From Prorocentrum cordatum (Eukaryota > Sar > Dinophyceae > Prorocentrales > Prorocentraceae), in the NCBI GenBank assembly GCA_963575745.1, contig CAUYUJ010019348.1, forward strand, positions 411,001 through 475,000: 64,000 bases of DNA, given 5' to 3'. This document shows positions 29,586 through 41,560 of the stretch, one piece after another. A model generated the notes under the pieces. The model was given only the letters and a program-made list of their open reading frames with translations. It was not told where the DNA came from and did no database searches. A program made the position numbers and the translations under genes. The first letter of the stretch is position 1; each line of letters starts with the position of its first letter.

Positions 29586-31330
29586 CACTCGGCTCCTCAC
29601 TCTGAACTAAGATTGAATACTTCGCCGGAAACGGAATTGGCGATGGTCGGAATTCATGCGGTAGTCGGTCCAGAATGCCATTCGGGGCCTTTGTGCGCCC
29701 CCAGGGCGACAGGCCCTGACAGTACCGAATCAATTTGTAAGGTTCACACTCAAAACCAATCATGCGAAGGCCGCCGACTCTTCACACGTCCCTATGGTAC
29801 CATGTGACGGGCAAACAAATCGCAACAATTTCCGTACAACTGGGCCAAACCGCACTGCGATGCGCTAAGGCGCACGCAGCCCTCTGGCGGAGATTTCGGA
29901 AGCCCAACTGCGATTCCTATTGCGTTGCGGTGAGGATGGGGCTCTCAAAAAAGATGCGCCAAACATCGAAAACAAACAATCCATCTGAGCCGTCCCGGCA
30001 ATCTGAGCGTGAACGGCCTCGTGCAACACCACCTTGCGCCCACTCGTGAGAAAGCCCACATGTGATGCCTACCCCGCGGCGACCATGGAGCTCTGAACAG
30101 AAAGAACGCGTTAGACCTACACGCGAGTGTTCTACTTGGGAGATCCTGCCAATCTGGGGGTGAACGGGCCCGTGCAACACCCTCTGGCGGCTTTCCTTGG
30201 GAGGCACAAACACGATGCTCACTGCATCGTTGCAAACGTGGGGCTCTGCAAAAAAGACGTGTCCAAAACTGCAAACGGGCATCATTGAAACGGATAAGGC
30301 CAGATTGAGCCCAAGATTCAGCTGGATTCAACGGGATTAGACCAGATTAATCGGGATCAAACTGGATGAACCGGGATTGAGCCAGGTCAGCCCAGTTTTA
30401 AGGATCTACCAGCGCCGATGTTGAAACTAACCTATCACGAATTACATCCTAATCAAGACGCGCGTCGTCAGACGAGGATGCTGAAATGCCAGAGGGAGGC
30501 ACCCCTGCCGATCACATGAACAAATCCCCTCAACTCCCATCCTGCTTTTGCATTTCCGTCTGCTCTTTTCCTCGCTCGCTGCCCCTGTTTCTGCTTTGCT
30601 GCTCGTCCCCCATCCCCCGACCTTGGCGTGCCTCTTCGTTCTCCAATTATCCTGATCGCCGACCGCTCCTTTTTATGCCGACTCGAACTCGCGCTCCATC
30701 CGGGAATCAGCCAACGGTTGACGCACAGAGGCAGGCGCGCGCCCATCACACTCTCAGGACGCGGGTCGGACTGATGGTGGCACCGGCCGGAGCGGTAGCC
30801 GAAGAATCGCCATGGGGAACGCGGGCAAAATAACTGTGTGGGAACCCGTGCTGTGAACTGTTCGAATCATCTGCGGGCACATATTCGCGGGTTCTCGCAA
30901 ATTGGAAGAACCGTCTGCGGAAACGGATTGCCGTTTCTGATTTGTGACGGATTTAGCCGCGTAGGTGTGCCGCGATTCCCCTGGCACAAACTATCAAACC
31001 CAGTGGAGACTAGACGTCAAGGGTCCAAACTCCGATGATGCCCTCGAAGGCCTGAAGAACACGTGACCCCCACGATAATAGCTACGCGGAACGTTTGACT
31101 TTCCTGGCATTCTGGGCTGGAGTCTTGGGGGGACTTCGCTCTCGAAGGTATGCCAACTGAACCACTGGTATGGCTATGCACCCCCGCGGGTACAAATGAA
31201 ACTTGGTCACCGCAATATTCAGAAAAAACACTGCTGAAACTCAGGGCGGCATCATGCTTCATCCTGGCTACCCATGAACAAAACCCATTCGAGCCTTAAT
31301 CAAACAGACTTGAGGAATCATATGAGCAAT
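29586..31330. other. Intergenic DNA with degenerate ~150-bp monomers; no gene seen
   Basis: Three diverged monomers span about 29,860-30,300. Their shared landmark GGGGCTCTCAAAAAAG (variants GGAGCTCTGAACAGAAAG and GGGGCTCTGCAAAAAAG) lies at 29,938, 30,087 and 30,240. A 10-base-phased GAT array follows at 30,293-30,377. 30,400-31,330 is unique-looking, moderate-GC sequence with only short frames. Confidence 0.65.
30293..30378. repeat. 10-bp-phased GGATT array
   Basis: GAT occurs at 30,293, 30,303, then (after a 2-base slip at 30,315) at 30,325, 30,335, 30,345, 30,355, 30,365 and 30,375. The flanking pattern resembles CCGGGATTGA. Confidence 0.8.
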
Positions 31331-31349
31331 ACGTCAAGTCCATCCTGAA

Positions 31350-31382
31350 TACATACATATATATATATATACATACATATGT
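31350..31382. repeat. TA/CATA microsatellite
   Basis: ATACATACATATATATATATATACATACATA, in an otherwise unremarkable AT-richer stretch. Confidence 0.9.
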
Positions 31383-34280
31383 GCACACGCTACACCTTAG
31401 CCCTTCAATGAAAACCAATCGTCATTTTACGCAACATTGCCCGCGCTCCCACGTGTTGCCCATCCGGGCGGATCGCGCTAGGACCTGCAAATGATTGAAA
31501 TTTCAAATCCTGCCTGCGCAATGGCCGGCTGCCCGTAAAATCCACCTCAGGAGGGGCCCAAGATACGGTGCCCGCCGACGCTCTCAGCCATTGCTTATCT
31601 TGGTCCTATCTGATATCCTCTTCCCTGGAACCAACTCCTCCACCCGTTGCTCTCAAACCCTTTGCGAGCTGCCGACTGCCGGCTCGGACCAAGAGCGCAG
31701 CGGGACACCCGTATCCTGGGCCCTTTTGATGAGGAGTGCGGCACAGTATGCAAAGGCGGAGGGGGAGGGGAAGGGAGATACCCATGTGAGCGGTACACAT
31801 GCCCAAGTGGGCTGGCCAGAAGGCCCCTCGCCCGCGCCCACAGCTGAAGCCGAAGCCAAAGCTGAAGCGGGGAGGTGGATGATGAAGACGATGGACGGAA
31901 AAACGACAAGGAAATCGACGCACGCAACCCCGAAGCGAACCGAGAGTGCCACGAGGGTCCCTGGGGACCTCCGGAGATCTCAAGAGGCCAAAGAAAACCA
32001 AACACCAAAGAAAACCAAACACGTCCGAAACAAAACAAATCCATCTAGAGGTACCGAGGAGACACCTGACGAGCACAAATGGTGGCGCTTCGGCACTGCT
32101 CCTTAAACAATCGAAACGGGGCCCCTGCTGCCACCCCCAGCCAGCCTGGAGCGGGGCTAAAAAACTGGGCCCGTCCCCAAATCCCCATGGTTCGGGTATT
32201 GTCGAATGTGTCCCAGGCCCAAGGTGTCCCCAGCATATCTAGGGAGGCCCCTGCGGCCTTCAGAGCACCGCTCACGAGGCCCAGAGGGCACCACAGGCTC
32301 TAAACTAACGCCAAAAACTGGCGTCACCTTCGGCGAGAACCTCGGTCAACGAACCTCGATCGGAGGCGGCCGCGGTGGGCCAGGGGCAAACGGAGGGGAG
32401 CTGGTTTTCCACATTGGTGCTGGATCGTCAGGGGGTGGGGGGAAGGGGGTCTGCTTGTGACTCTCCCCTCGCTCTCGCCTGCCACTCCGGCTTTCCTGCA
32501 CCCCCCTCATGGCCACCCATCATCGCACTGTAGAGTCACACGCGGTAGATTTAGAAACCATTCGCAACAACTCGATGGTGGATCACCGAAGCACATGCTA
32601 AGATGGAAGTCGTACTGTCTTCCAACTTGTCCAGGCCTGACATATTAAACAAGATGCGTGTATGTTCCAACTTTTCCAGAGACTGCGCAATACGTTCTCC
32701 CTGTCGAACGTGTTAAACAAACATAAGCACAATGAGTTCAGTGCTTGGAAGGAGCTGGGGAAGCGGGAGAACACAAGGTTTTCCAACCGTCGAACCTAGT
32801 AGAAATGGAAGCAGACAAATGTCCAGCCATCCGTGTGTGAAAGAAGAGTGGCAGGAGAAACAAGAACACGAAGGGGAAATAATCAAGAGGAATACATATA
32901 TAAGACGGAACATGTATGATATGTGCCTGGTGGTGGTGGTGGGTGCGAAGGGGCGACGATTCCATACAAGTATATGAGCCGCCATGGGAGGAAACTGTAT
33001 GCACGCATGTATCTAGCAGGCAGAATGACACTGTTCTCTACCCAAATGGTACTATAATGAACTGCCCGCCACCGTACCTTCAACCCGTAGCGACGTGCCG
33101 CAAAGCTCATCCATATGTGAGTGCTGAGAACATCCCATGAGCCTTTTGGGCGTAAGCGGTCTAACGAATTCCTTTCTTTCATCTTCCAAGACCCTCTTCC
33201 CTCCGGGGAGGGATACCCCCCTCCTCTCCCTGAGTTGTTACGAGGGGAGGCGCGAAATGGCAGAGAGGTTTTGTTGCCCAGGATGGCTCCAAAAGGGCTT
33301 CCGATGCTCCCATATGGCCTCCAAGGCTGCTTCAGATAACCAAATGTGGTTCCATATGGCTTCCGACATGACGGTTCCACGTGCTCACGGATCTCCCTAA
33401 TGACCCCTCCAAGGGGCCCAACTCCTTGAAACCACTTTAGGGCAATCCATGTTTAGTCTTCTCGCCTCTTCGCCTCCGATGCGCTTTTGAAGCCACAAGA
33501 TGGTGCAACAAAGCCCCACACTAAAAGGGGCCCACATCGCATCCAAAACGGACTCAACAACGCCCAATGTCGGCCCTCAACACCCCCAGAAAATATGCTG
33601 ATGCCCCCAAGGGGGGGGGAAGGAAATTTAGGACCTCCACCCCTCATTTGGTCGATCGCCTCCAGCATTGCTTCAAGAGGCCCTCCAATGCTCCCCAAAA
33701 AGGGCCCCGAAACGGCCCCATGAACGCTCAAAAACGCACCAAGAACATCCCACGAGGGCACCAGGAGGGGGTTACCCTCCTTTTCCTCCTCCTCCTCCTC
33801 CTCCTCCTCCCCTCGTCTCCGTTCTCCGCACGTGTCTTTTCGTCCTCTACCGTTAGCTATCATGGGCAAGGTTTCCAAAAAGGCTGGTCGGGATGCGCGA
33901 AGCGTGAATATTGGAATTTTTGGATGTGCACACACTACTCTAAATCTCCTGATAAACAAGAGGGGGACTGACTCGGGTTGATCTGATTGGAGCAGTCTGG
34001 GAGGGTTCCAAGAAGGTCAGGCAAAAGACCGACTGCTCATGGCTGGTATGGGGGGGTCTAACATTCCCCGTGTGGTCCCCTCTTCCGGGCGCTCTTGGGC
34101 GCTTCCCGGGAAGCTAAGCCCGCGCAAACCGACTCCCCGACATCCAGCCCCTAGGCCATGCCCCAAACTGGGCAGCTCCAGTGGGCCGTCCTGGGACTCT
34201 CGTGGGGGTGTCTTGGGCCGTTTTGAACCCCGTGGGGCTGGGCCAAGATTCCCAAATCGTTGAGCATCGCTGTTTTTTTT
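31383..34280. other. Intergenic DNA; no supported gene
   Basis: Several frames of 150-200 codons exist (for example 31,495-32,106 plus), but overlapping frames on both strands are equally open and none has a recognisable domain. 33,260-33,760 is rich in GGCCTCCAA/CCCCAAG steps and contains TCTTCTCGCCTCTTCGCCTCC at 33,458, a diverged relative of the CTTGGG-module core. 33,778-33,812 is a CTC run. Confidence 0.6.
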
Positions 34281-34287
34281 TGTTTGG

Positions 34288-34289
<2 letters not shown>

Positions 34290-34318
<29 letters not shown>

Positions 34319-34462
34319 GATGTGGGTATGTATGTATGTATGCATGTATATATATATATGTATGATATGTGTATGTATGTATGTATGTATGTATGTATGT
34401 ATGTATGTATGTATGTATGTCTATATATATATATATGTATGTATATATATATATATATATGT
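34290..34462. repeat. TA / GTAT microsatellite
   Basis: ATATAT run (34,290-34,318), GTATGTAT runs (34,325-34,350 and 34,370-34,418), and ATATAT again to 34,461. Frames reading His-Thr-Tyr-Ile repeats come from it. Confidence 0.97.
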
Positions 34463-35389
34463 TCTCGCTGGTAAGTCCCGGGGGTCTGCATCTTTCCCGC
34501 GAACAAGGGGGCACTGATGTCCGCGCGAGGCAGTTTGAAAGCCGATTCCACTTCAAATCGCGCGGCGCGCTTGCCTCGGCAAGCAAGTTGCCGCGACGCC
34601 AGGAGCTGCTCTGACGGCACTTCCCGCGTCGCAGTGCACTGGCCCCCTCGGCGAGGCAATGGGAAGTTTTGCAGTGGGCACTGATAGATAGGATGGGGAT
34701 TCTGCGCCACGCCCACGCAGGCGATATACAGATCCGGGGCGGGGTCAACGAAATCGAAATAATGCGCATTCGGTTGGCGAAGGAGAGCAGGCAAGGGTTC
34801 TGCGGGAGAGCCAATGGGGGACCTGCAGATCCTGCAAAGGGCCCAGAGAGAACACATAACAATGCGATGAGAGGCCCTGGAGAGCAAAACAAATATGCTT
34901 TAAGGAAACGAGAATGCACGCGCCAGCGTCCAGACACGGGGCGCGGGAGGGGCGGGGTGCGAGCGGTGGCCCCCGGGCCCCTTGCCCCGCGCTTGCGAAG
35001 CGGGCTCGCTGGCCGCCGCAATGGCCCTGGGCCGCATGCGCAATGGATAAAGGACCTGGCGGGCCGCCGCCCGCGCTGCCGAGGGCCGAGGCCGCGCGGG
35101 GGAGAGAACCGCTGCGCGAGGGGGCGGGGCGCCGCGCGCGTGACGGCCTTGGCCGATTCGGCGCGTCGAAATAAAATGCGCGACGCGCCAGGGCAGCCGC
35201 GGGCGCGGAAGCCTACGTCCACCGCGCGCGGGGAATCACACATTTGCCTAAGTCTGCGCGACGAGAAACAGCGCGCGGCGGGCCTGGAACGCCGCGCGCG
35301 GGGCGGCTCGAGCGAATCGCGGAGGGGGCGGCGCCGCGCGCGAGGGGCCTGGGCCGCCGCCGTGGCGGCCCTTGCCCATGCGAACAAGA
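34463..35389. other. GC-rich DNA upstream of the LINE fragment; no supported gene
   Basis: Open on the plus strand from 34,669 in the same frame as the LINE fragment. The sequence is Arg/Gly/Ala-rich, driven by GCGCGCGGGG steps (GCGCGGCGC, GGGGCGGGG), and has no domain. It may be 5' truncated element sequence or host DNA. Confidence 0.5.
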
Positions 35390-36132
35390 TGCGGCGGGCG
35401 GCCGGCAGCGGCAGCGGCGCCTACCTGACCTACCCAGAGGACGAACTCTGCACGCTGGAAGACGCCCACTGGGAGACCAGCGCCAGGCGGCGGCTGCAGC
35501 TCCCGCGCGCGGAGCTCAGCCAGCGCGAGCTCGCGACGACAGGGGCCGCCTGCTGCTTGCGCGGCGCCGACGGGGCCAGCTGCGCCAGGGCTCTGGACGA
35601 GCGCGGCTACCACGCCTTGACTTGCCAGCGGGGCGGGGGGGTGCTGGCGCGCCATGGCGGACTCAACCGGAGGGTCGCTGGGCTCCTCCACCGCTGGCGC
35701 GGCGAACGGCCACTCCTCGAGCAGAGAGTACCGACTTGGGACCGCCAGCGTCCAGAGGGCCAGCTCGAGCGCGCCATCCTGGACTTGGAGTACCAGGAAG
35801 ACGACGGGGCCCGGTGGCTGGACGTCTCCGTTCGCCACCCCGCAGCCGGCACGCCAGCCGAGCTGCGCGTGGCCGCGCGCCGGGACGGCGAGGCCAGCAG
35901 GCGCGGCGAGCGCGAGAAGCACGCGCGCTACCCAGGCGCTCGGCTCACGCCCTTCGTCCTCGAGGCGGGGGGGCGGCTCGGCGCCGAGGCCCGCCTCTGG
36001 CTGCTCGGGCAGGTAAGACGCCTGCCTGAGGAACAGCAGCCGCGGGAGCTGGCGCGGGCCTACAAGGTCCTGAGCTGCGGCCTGCAAGCTGCCACGGCGC
36101 GCCAGCTCCGCAAGGCAGCCGGCCTGCGCTAG
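35390..36132 (+). CDS. Non-LTR retrotransposon (LINE) C-terminal domain with Cys-His finger and endonuclease-like region, 5' truncated
   Basis: About 248 codons to a stop at 36,132. It opens [18 protein letters not shown] and ARRRLQLPR, the usual segment after the RT thumb in this group. A Cys/His cluster follows ([32 protein letters not shown]), equivalent to the CCHC finger. Then comes [11 protein letters not shown], resembling the PD-(D/E)xK restriction-like endonuclease of R2/CRE-type elements, and a basic tail with [17 protein letters not shown]. The reverse transcriptase itself is absent, consistent with 5' truncation on insertion. The frame is intact. Confidence 0.6.
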
Positions 36133-37334
36133 GCGGCGCGCCAGGCGTCGGCGCCGCCGCCACCGGAGGCCGCTTGAGGGGGACGCCGCCCTTGCCACCG
36201 CCTAGCGAGCGCGACGCCCGGGCTGCAGAGCGCGGGCCAGCTGGCCGCAGGCCCCAGACGCTTGGCGAGGCCGCCAGCCAGCGCGACCCCGCGCCCGCGG
36301 GCCCGCTGCGGAGCGCTGCTGGCTTACTGCGCCGCTGACTGCGCTGCGGCGGCTGGGCGGCGCTACTGGGGGGCACCGACGACTGCGACGCCGCGGAGAG
36401 GCGCAGGCCGGCGGCCGGGGAGGTCGCGTTCGTCTACGAGCTCCCTTGTATGCTGGCCAGAGGCTCCGGCTGGCAGAAGCCCTCACCCTCCTGGGAGTAG
36501 CTGCTTGCATGTTTCGCAGGCAGTTACCCCCGGGGGTGCCGCCCCTTGGGGTTGGGCGGCGGGGGCGTCTGCCGGCTCCCGACTATGGAGCGTCGGGCGC
36601 GCGGAAGAGACCCGCGTCCGCCGGCCCCCCCCCGCACCTCGGCCATCCTCCCGGATCAGACCTGGGGCACTGCGCGGTCTGCCGAAGCCCCCCCCCGCGC
36701 CTCGACCATCCTCCGGGCTCGGACAGAGCTCGGGCAGCGCGCGGTCTGCCAAGCACCCCGGAGCCTCGGCCATTCTGCCATCTCGGACAATGGGGGAAGC
36801 GCCATTTGCGCCCCCGCCGCCTCCCCACCCCCCAGCCCCGATGCATTGCCTGCCGCGGCCGCGGCGAATGCGGGCCCGAGTCGGCATGCAACGTGGCGCG
36901 CGCTGACGGCCCCAGGAGCGACCAGCGCATGATCGCGCCTTCTCGATCACGGACAAACAAAGACACTGGCGGGCGCGGCGACGCTGCCTCCACGTCGCAC
37001 ATATCGCTATCCCGAGCAGGTCTGCCCCGAACGCATGCGCGGGCGGCGGGCCGTTGAGTTGGGAATGGAAGCAGGGCACGCACTGGGCTCTAGGTTGATC
37101 GCGGCGCGCGCGCGCGCCGCCGGTCCCGCCGAATGCGGCTTCGCACGGCTGAGAGCGCGCACGCCCAGTAGCTCCCTGCGCGAATGCGCGCCTGCAAGCT
37201 GCAATCCGTAGACATGGCTCGGCCGACGCCGAGACGCGGGCCCCCGCCGGCTGCGGGCCCAAAAGCTCGCTCGCGCCCCGCGCGAGACAGGTGCGCAGCG
37301 CAGCGGCAGCTACCGCGCGCGCGACGCAGAGCTA
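36133..37334. other. GC-rich DNA with a 67-bp triplicate; no supported gene
   Basis: A unit of roughly 67 bases recurs three times at about 36,633, 36,700 and 36,768, with landmarks CCTCGGCCATCCTCCCGG and GCGCGGTCTGCC. The rest shows no coding character on either strand. Confidence 0.6.
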
Positions 37335-38830
37335 ACTGCCGAATGGCAATGTTAATTTCCAAACCCAACGGCCGACAACCTAGTGTTTCTTTCATTCTGA
37401 TGGCATAAATGTGGACTGCGACATTGCGACGCACATGAAACTTCCCCATTGCCCGTCTGCCCGCGCCACGCAAGAACGAACGAACGGCGCCGAGTGGCCA
37501 TGCTGGATGCGAGAATTGAGCTGTGAAAACCAAGCGTTTCACCCGTATCCACATGGTCCCAACGTAGCAGGATGCAGCGCGATACAACGCTCTGCTCCTT
37601 GCACGCGAACGCCTGCGTGCGCGCAGCAGAAGAACCGATGCAGCATGGCCGCCCTTAGCTCGATAACTACATGGGGTTCACCTAGTGCCTAACTCGCATT
37701 CCGAAGAGGCCCCAACGTGGACCGATGCATTGTGATACAATGCGCGTTCCTCAGTGCTCGCGCGCGTGCAGTGCAAAGACTGATGCCGAATAGCTATCTG
37801 AACTTCGAAAACTCAACGGCAAAAACCTAGCGTTTCGTTCATATTCTGGGGGGCTCAAAGTGGAATAGTGCCATATGGCACAATGCGCGTCCCTCCTTGC
37901 TCGCACGCGCGCGGGAGCGCGCGCGCGCTGGCGCCCGCGCGAGCGCGACGCAATAACCGAAGCCACATCGCCATCATAAAATCGAATATTGAACCGTGGT
38001 AACGAGCTGTTCCACGTGTATGCTGCAGGCCCAAGCGCGCAATCATGCATTGCGGCGCAATGAGCGCGCGTGACAAGGCAAAAGCTCACGCCGAATACCA
38101 ACTTTAATTTCGACGGCTGAACGGTGGAAACTTATCGTTTCACTCGTAGTCTGGAAGCCTCACGGTGGAATCATGCACTGTGGCACAGTGCATTTCCCTA
38201 GTTGCCCGCGCGCGCGCGTGCGAGCGCGCAGTGCAAACGCGCGTGCAGAATGGCCATTCTAATCTCGAAAACTCAATACTGCAACTGAAATGTTTCCTTC
38301 TTATTCTGGAGGCCTTAACCTCGAATAATGCCATGCGGTGCAATGCATTTTCCTCGTTGCTCTTGCGCGCGCACGGGCGCGCGCAATGCGAAAACCAATA
38401 AGACAACTGATGCAGGATCGCCATCTTCATTTCAAAAACTGAATGGTGAAAACAAATTATTTCGCCCGTATTCTGGGGGCCTCGACGTGAAAATGCATTG
38501 TGGCACGCTGTGCTTGTCTCGTCGCTCGCGCGTGTATCATGCACACGCTTCTACAAAATAGCCATCTTAATCTCGAAAACTCAAAGGCGTCAACCAATTG
38601 TTTCACTCGTATTCTGGAGGCCTCAACGTGAAATAATGCATTGTGGCACAATGTATTTTCCTCGTTGCTCGCGCGCGCGTGCGCGCGCCCGCGCGTGCGC
38701 GCTGCAAAAACGCATGCAGAATAGCCATCTTAATATCGAAAACTCAACGGTGGAAAACAATCTGTTTCACGTGTATTCTGGGGGCACCGACGTGGATGTA
38801 TGCATTGTGGAACAATGGGCTTTCCGGCGC
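37335..38830. repeat. Degenerate satellite, monomer about 155 bp, about ten copies
   Basis: Each monomer contains a TCGAAAACTCAACGG-like segment, TTTCA(C/T)..GTATTCTGG, GCCTCAACGTGGAA, ATGCATTGTGGCACAATG and a GCGCGCG run. The first landmark falls at about 37,356, 37,804, 37,978, 38,110, 38,264, 38,432, 38,573 and 38,736, with weaker copies near 37,510 and 37,660. Spacing is 132-174 bases. It ends at about 38,830, exactly where the minus-strand non-LTR element finishes. Confidence 0.85.
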
Positions 38831-38869
38831 CACAGCATGGGCCGCGCGTTGGCGAACGCTTCCAGGGCG

Positions 38870-39375
38870 CCGAGCCCCGCGGCCGCCGCAGGAGTTGGCC
38901 GCGGCACGGCGCCTGGACGCGGGGCCTGGCCTTGCCCATCGCCTTAGCCCTAGGCTTGGCCAAAGCCAACCTCCGGCCTGGGGGCGCTGCCCTGGCAACA
39001 GCTGGGCGTTTAGGTGCCGCCTTAGGTGCCGCGGCGGCTGCCGGAGCAGCGGCGGCTCCGGCGGCGCTCCCCGCGCCCGCCGCAGGGCCCTTGCAAAATT
39101 TCCCTTGGGCCCCAAGAGCGCGGCTAAGCATGCTGTCCGGCGGGGCCGGGAAGACCTTGCCGCACTTCGCGCAAGTGCGATTAGCCAGATCGCTGCCGCT
39201 ACATGTGGACTGGTGCGCGAAACGACAACTTTCTTCGACTAGCGCCCCGCGCTTCCGACAATTGGCTTTTCCGTTAGGGGTCGCCTGTCCAGCGGCCCGG
39301 CGCCGGCGAACGTGCCAGACTATATCCTCAACTAACACCTGCGCCCCACATGTGTTACAAAAGTCCGTCTCGTTG
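38870..39375 (-). pseudogene. Zinc-finger-like C-terminal tail of the non-LTR element
   Basis: Reads CNTCGAQVLVEDIVWHVRRR (C-x2-C...H) and then ANRTCAKCGKVFPAPP and KFCKG, a pair of finger-like modules, followed by an Ala/Pro/Lys-rich low-complexity end. It lies after RNase H, where such elements may carry nucleic-acid-binding fingers. The assignment is inferred from position and Cys/His spacing. Confidence 0.4.
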
Positions 39376-39429
39376 CATACTCAATCCCGCGCCGCTGGCG
39401 GGGGGCTGCAAGGCGACGCGACGCTGCCG

Positions 39430-39890
39430 AGATGCGGCCCAACCGGCCGAACTCGGCGGCCCTGTCCGCCAGCTCATTATCATGTTCCCCGGCGTGGCCG
39501 CAAACGTGTTCCCACGTTAACGCACGTCGCGCTCATGCCTCTTCGACCACCTCCCGGACCGCCACCGCCAGCTCTTCATTCGACTTCGGCTCCCAGATAC
39601 CCCTCGCCACGTTGGCAGCATGGGGGGGATCGAACCGAAAATGCACCGAGGCGGTGCCGTCATCTGGGGCCCCCTCAAGCAACCACAAGCACGCTTCACC
39701 AATAGCCGATAGATCGGCCGTGTTATTGGTCCGGGTGCGCGCCCCCAGCCAGCGATGGCCCCGCGCCTGGGTGATCGCAGGGGCGCGCAGAACGAAATCT
39801 GGCACCATGCCCGGAGTGTCGGGGCCCTCGTGCCGGAAGATCACCGCCCCCAGCCCGCCTCGTCGTCCTTGCCCGAGCCATCCGTGGCAA
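39430..39890 (-). pseudogene. RNase H domain of the non-LTR element
   Basis: DGSGKDDEAGWGAVIFR (catalytic Asp, near 39,885-39,840), then RTNNTADLSAIGEACLWLL (39,731-39,690), matching the T-N-N-x-A-E-L helix with Asp in place of the catalytic Glu, then in another frame WEHVCGHAGEHDNELADRAA (39,515-39,455), the His and last Asp of the active site. The first two blocks also sit in different frames at their start, so at least one frameshift near 39,535 disrupts the domain. Confidence 0.7.
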
Positions 39891-39989
39891 CCCGCCAAGA
39901 TCGGGGCGGCGCTGGTTGTGGGCCCAGTACCACATCAGCCCATTGCCCTGCCGTCGCCTCCAGCCCCCGCCAGTTCGAGGCGCGCTGGG

Positions 39990-40600
39990 CGCGATCGCAT
40001 GTGGCACCGAGTCTGCTTCCCAAAGAACTGTTTGCAGTCCGGGCATCGATGCGCAATGCTGGTAACCACCTCTGGGTCCCGCGCCGAGTGGCACTCATCG
40101 TAGTGGCGCTTCAACCAGTCCGAAAGGACTGCCGGCGCACCGGGCGCTCGTAGCGGTTGTCCGCGGCATGCGGGGGAGGGGGAGGGGCCTCTCTCCCTCC
40201 GACCCCCCACCCGCGCCCCTCCCCCTCCCTTAGCCGGCGGCCCCGCGGCCCTCAAGTGCAACAGCCTGCGCCTCGTGGACAGGGGGGGGGGTTCGCCCGG
40301 CTGCCGCCGATTTACAGCCCGAGCATGTTCCGGGCTCTTTTCGGGCCCCGGGGAGGCTCTAACTTGGGCGCTCCTCCACCCCTTCCGGTTCATAGCGCGC
40401 TGGAACCAATCTATCTGGTGAATCGTCAGTTTTCGCGCACCGGCCAGCAGGTAGTTATATTGCCACATTATGTTGCTGCGCTCCTCACTACTGCGTCGGG
40501 CTACCCAGCCGAAGAAGGCCCGCTTGGGCCGGCGCCAGACGGGCACGCGGGCGACGTGCCCCAGCCCTTGCGCGCTAAGGCGGATCGACATCTTTCACCG
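39990..40600 (-). pseudogene. Linker with C2H2-like finger of the non-LTR element
   Basis: Minus-strand frame with WQYNYLLAGARKLTIHQID, a low-complexity Gly/Pro middle, and VLSDWLKRHYDECHS plus IAHRCPDCKQFFGKQTRCHM (C-x2-C-x9-H-like). It lies between RT and RNase H. The finger could bind element RNA or DNA. Confidence 0.45.
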
Positions 40601-41560
40601 AAAGGTCCATCATGACCCAAGTGTCCATGCCGAAGGCCCGCCTGGCCCCATAGTTGGCGACCCTTTGAATTTTCCGCACCTCGCCTTTCGACCGAGATCG
40701 GGGTCGGGCGCCCGGGGGCATGGGCGAGGCCAGGCGCGCGTGGAGGACTTGTAATCGAGCGGCGATGCCCACCCCGCTGGTGCGCCCCCAGCCATGGGCA
40801 GTCCCCAGGGGCCACCCCTTGGCCAAAGCACGTGCCATAGCATTCCCTGCAACAAACTCGTTTCGCTGTGTCCTCGGCCTGGGAGCCGCGCCCCCCGTGG
40901 ATGCCCCCGATGTGACGGACCGAAGGGACATCGAATTTCGCGCGAACGTCGTGAGGCCCCCGGTGGACGCCTCCCAAACGAGGCCGTTCAATCTTGCCCT
41001 TGCTTACCTTCTCCCCCCAATCTTCCATTGTGGTGACAAAAAATGGCTCCGCCGTTTTCATCTCGCGCGCGAAACCAGCGATCATTGCATCGTCGGCGAA
41101 GCTTATGTTCCCAATAATGGTCGCGCGCTGAGTGCCGGCAAAACTGAATGCCCCCACCGTTTGGTTGCGGGCCCGGGTCCGCTTCGCTAAACGGCAGCCC
41201 ACTTGGCATTCCCAAAGGGTGCCAGGGTTCGTTCCCGCGATTTCCGCCCGCCGCTTGCGCCGCAAACGATGATCTTTCATCGCTGCATCGTGAAACACTT
41301 TGAGAAAACGAAGGGCACACCCCCCCCCGCAGCCCGCGAAGAGGAAACCGCGAAGAGGAGGCGCCGCCCAAGACCCGCACTTTGCAAGCCGGTATGCTCG
41401 CGTAGCGCTTTGCAAATGTTTACGGGGCCCGGAGGGCGCCCCCGTCTTCTGAGCACCTCCCGCAGAGCGCTTCTGCAGACCCGGGGGTGTGCTTTTTCAT
41501 TTTTTATACAAAAAAGCAGAGTGACGACCTCCTCCGTGAGCGCCGACGCCTCCTCGACCA
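40600..41560 (-). pseudogene. Reverse transcriptase of the non-LTR element
   Basis: The catalytic core motif reads NISFADDAMIAGFAREMK near 41,115-41,060, the F-A-D-D form typical of LINE reverse transcriptases, followed by MEDWGEKVSKGKIERPRL, the usual region after it (normally N-x-x-K-T-E). Upstream, VVTLLFCIKNEKAHPRV (about 41,540-41,490) corresponds to motif A, normally D-x-E-K-A-F-D, so the first catalytic Asp is lost. The two blocks are in different frames. Confidence 0.65.

Noticed and set aside
31495-32106. 203-codon plus-strand ORF
   Set aside because: Overlapped by equally long minus-strand frames, no recognisable domain, and no natural start context.
34114-35387. Long minus-strand ORFs with Ile-Tyr and His-Thr repeats
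   Set aside because: They read through the TA/GTAT microsatellite, and the remainder is antisense to the LINE region.
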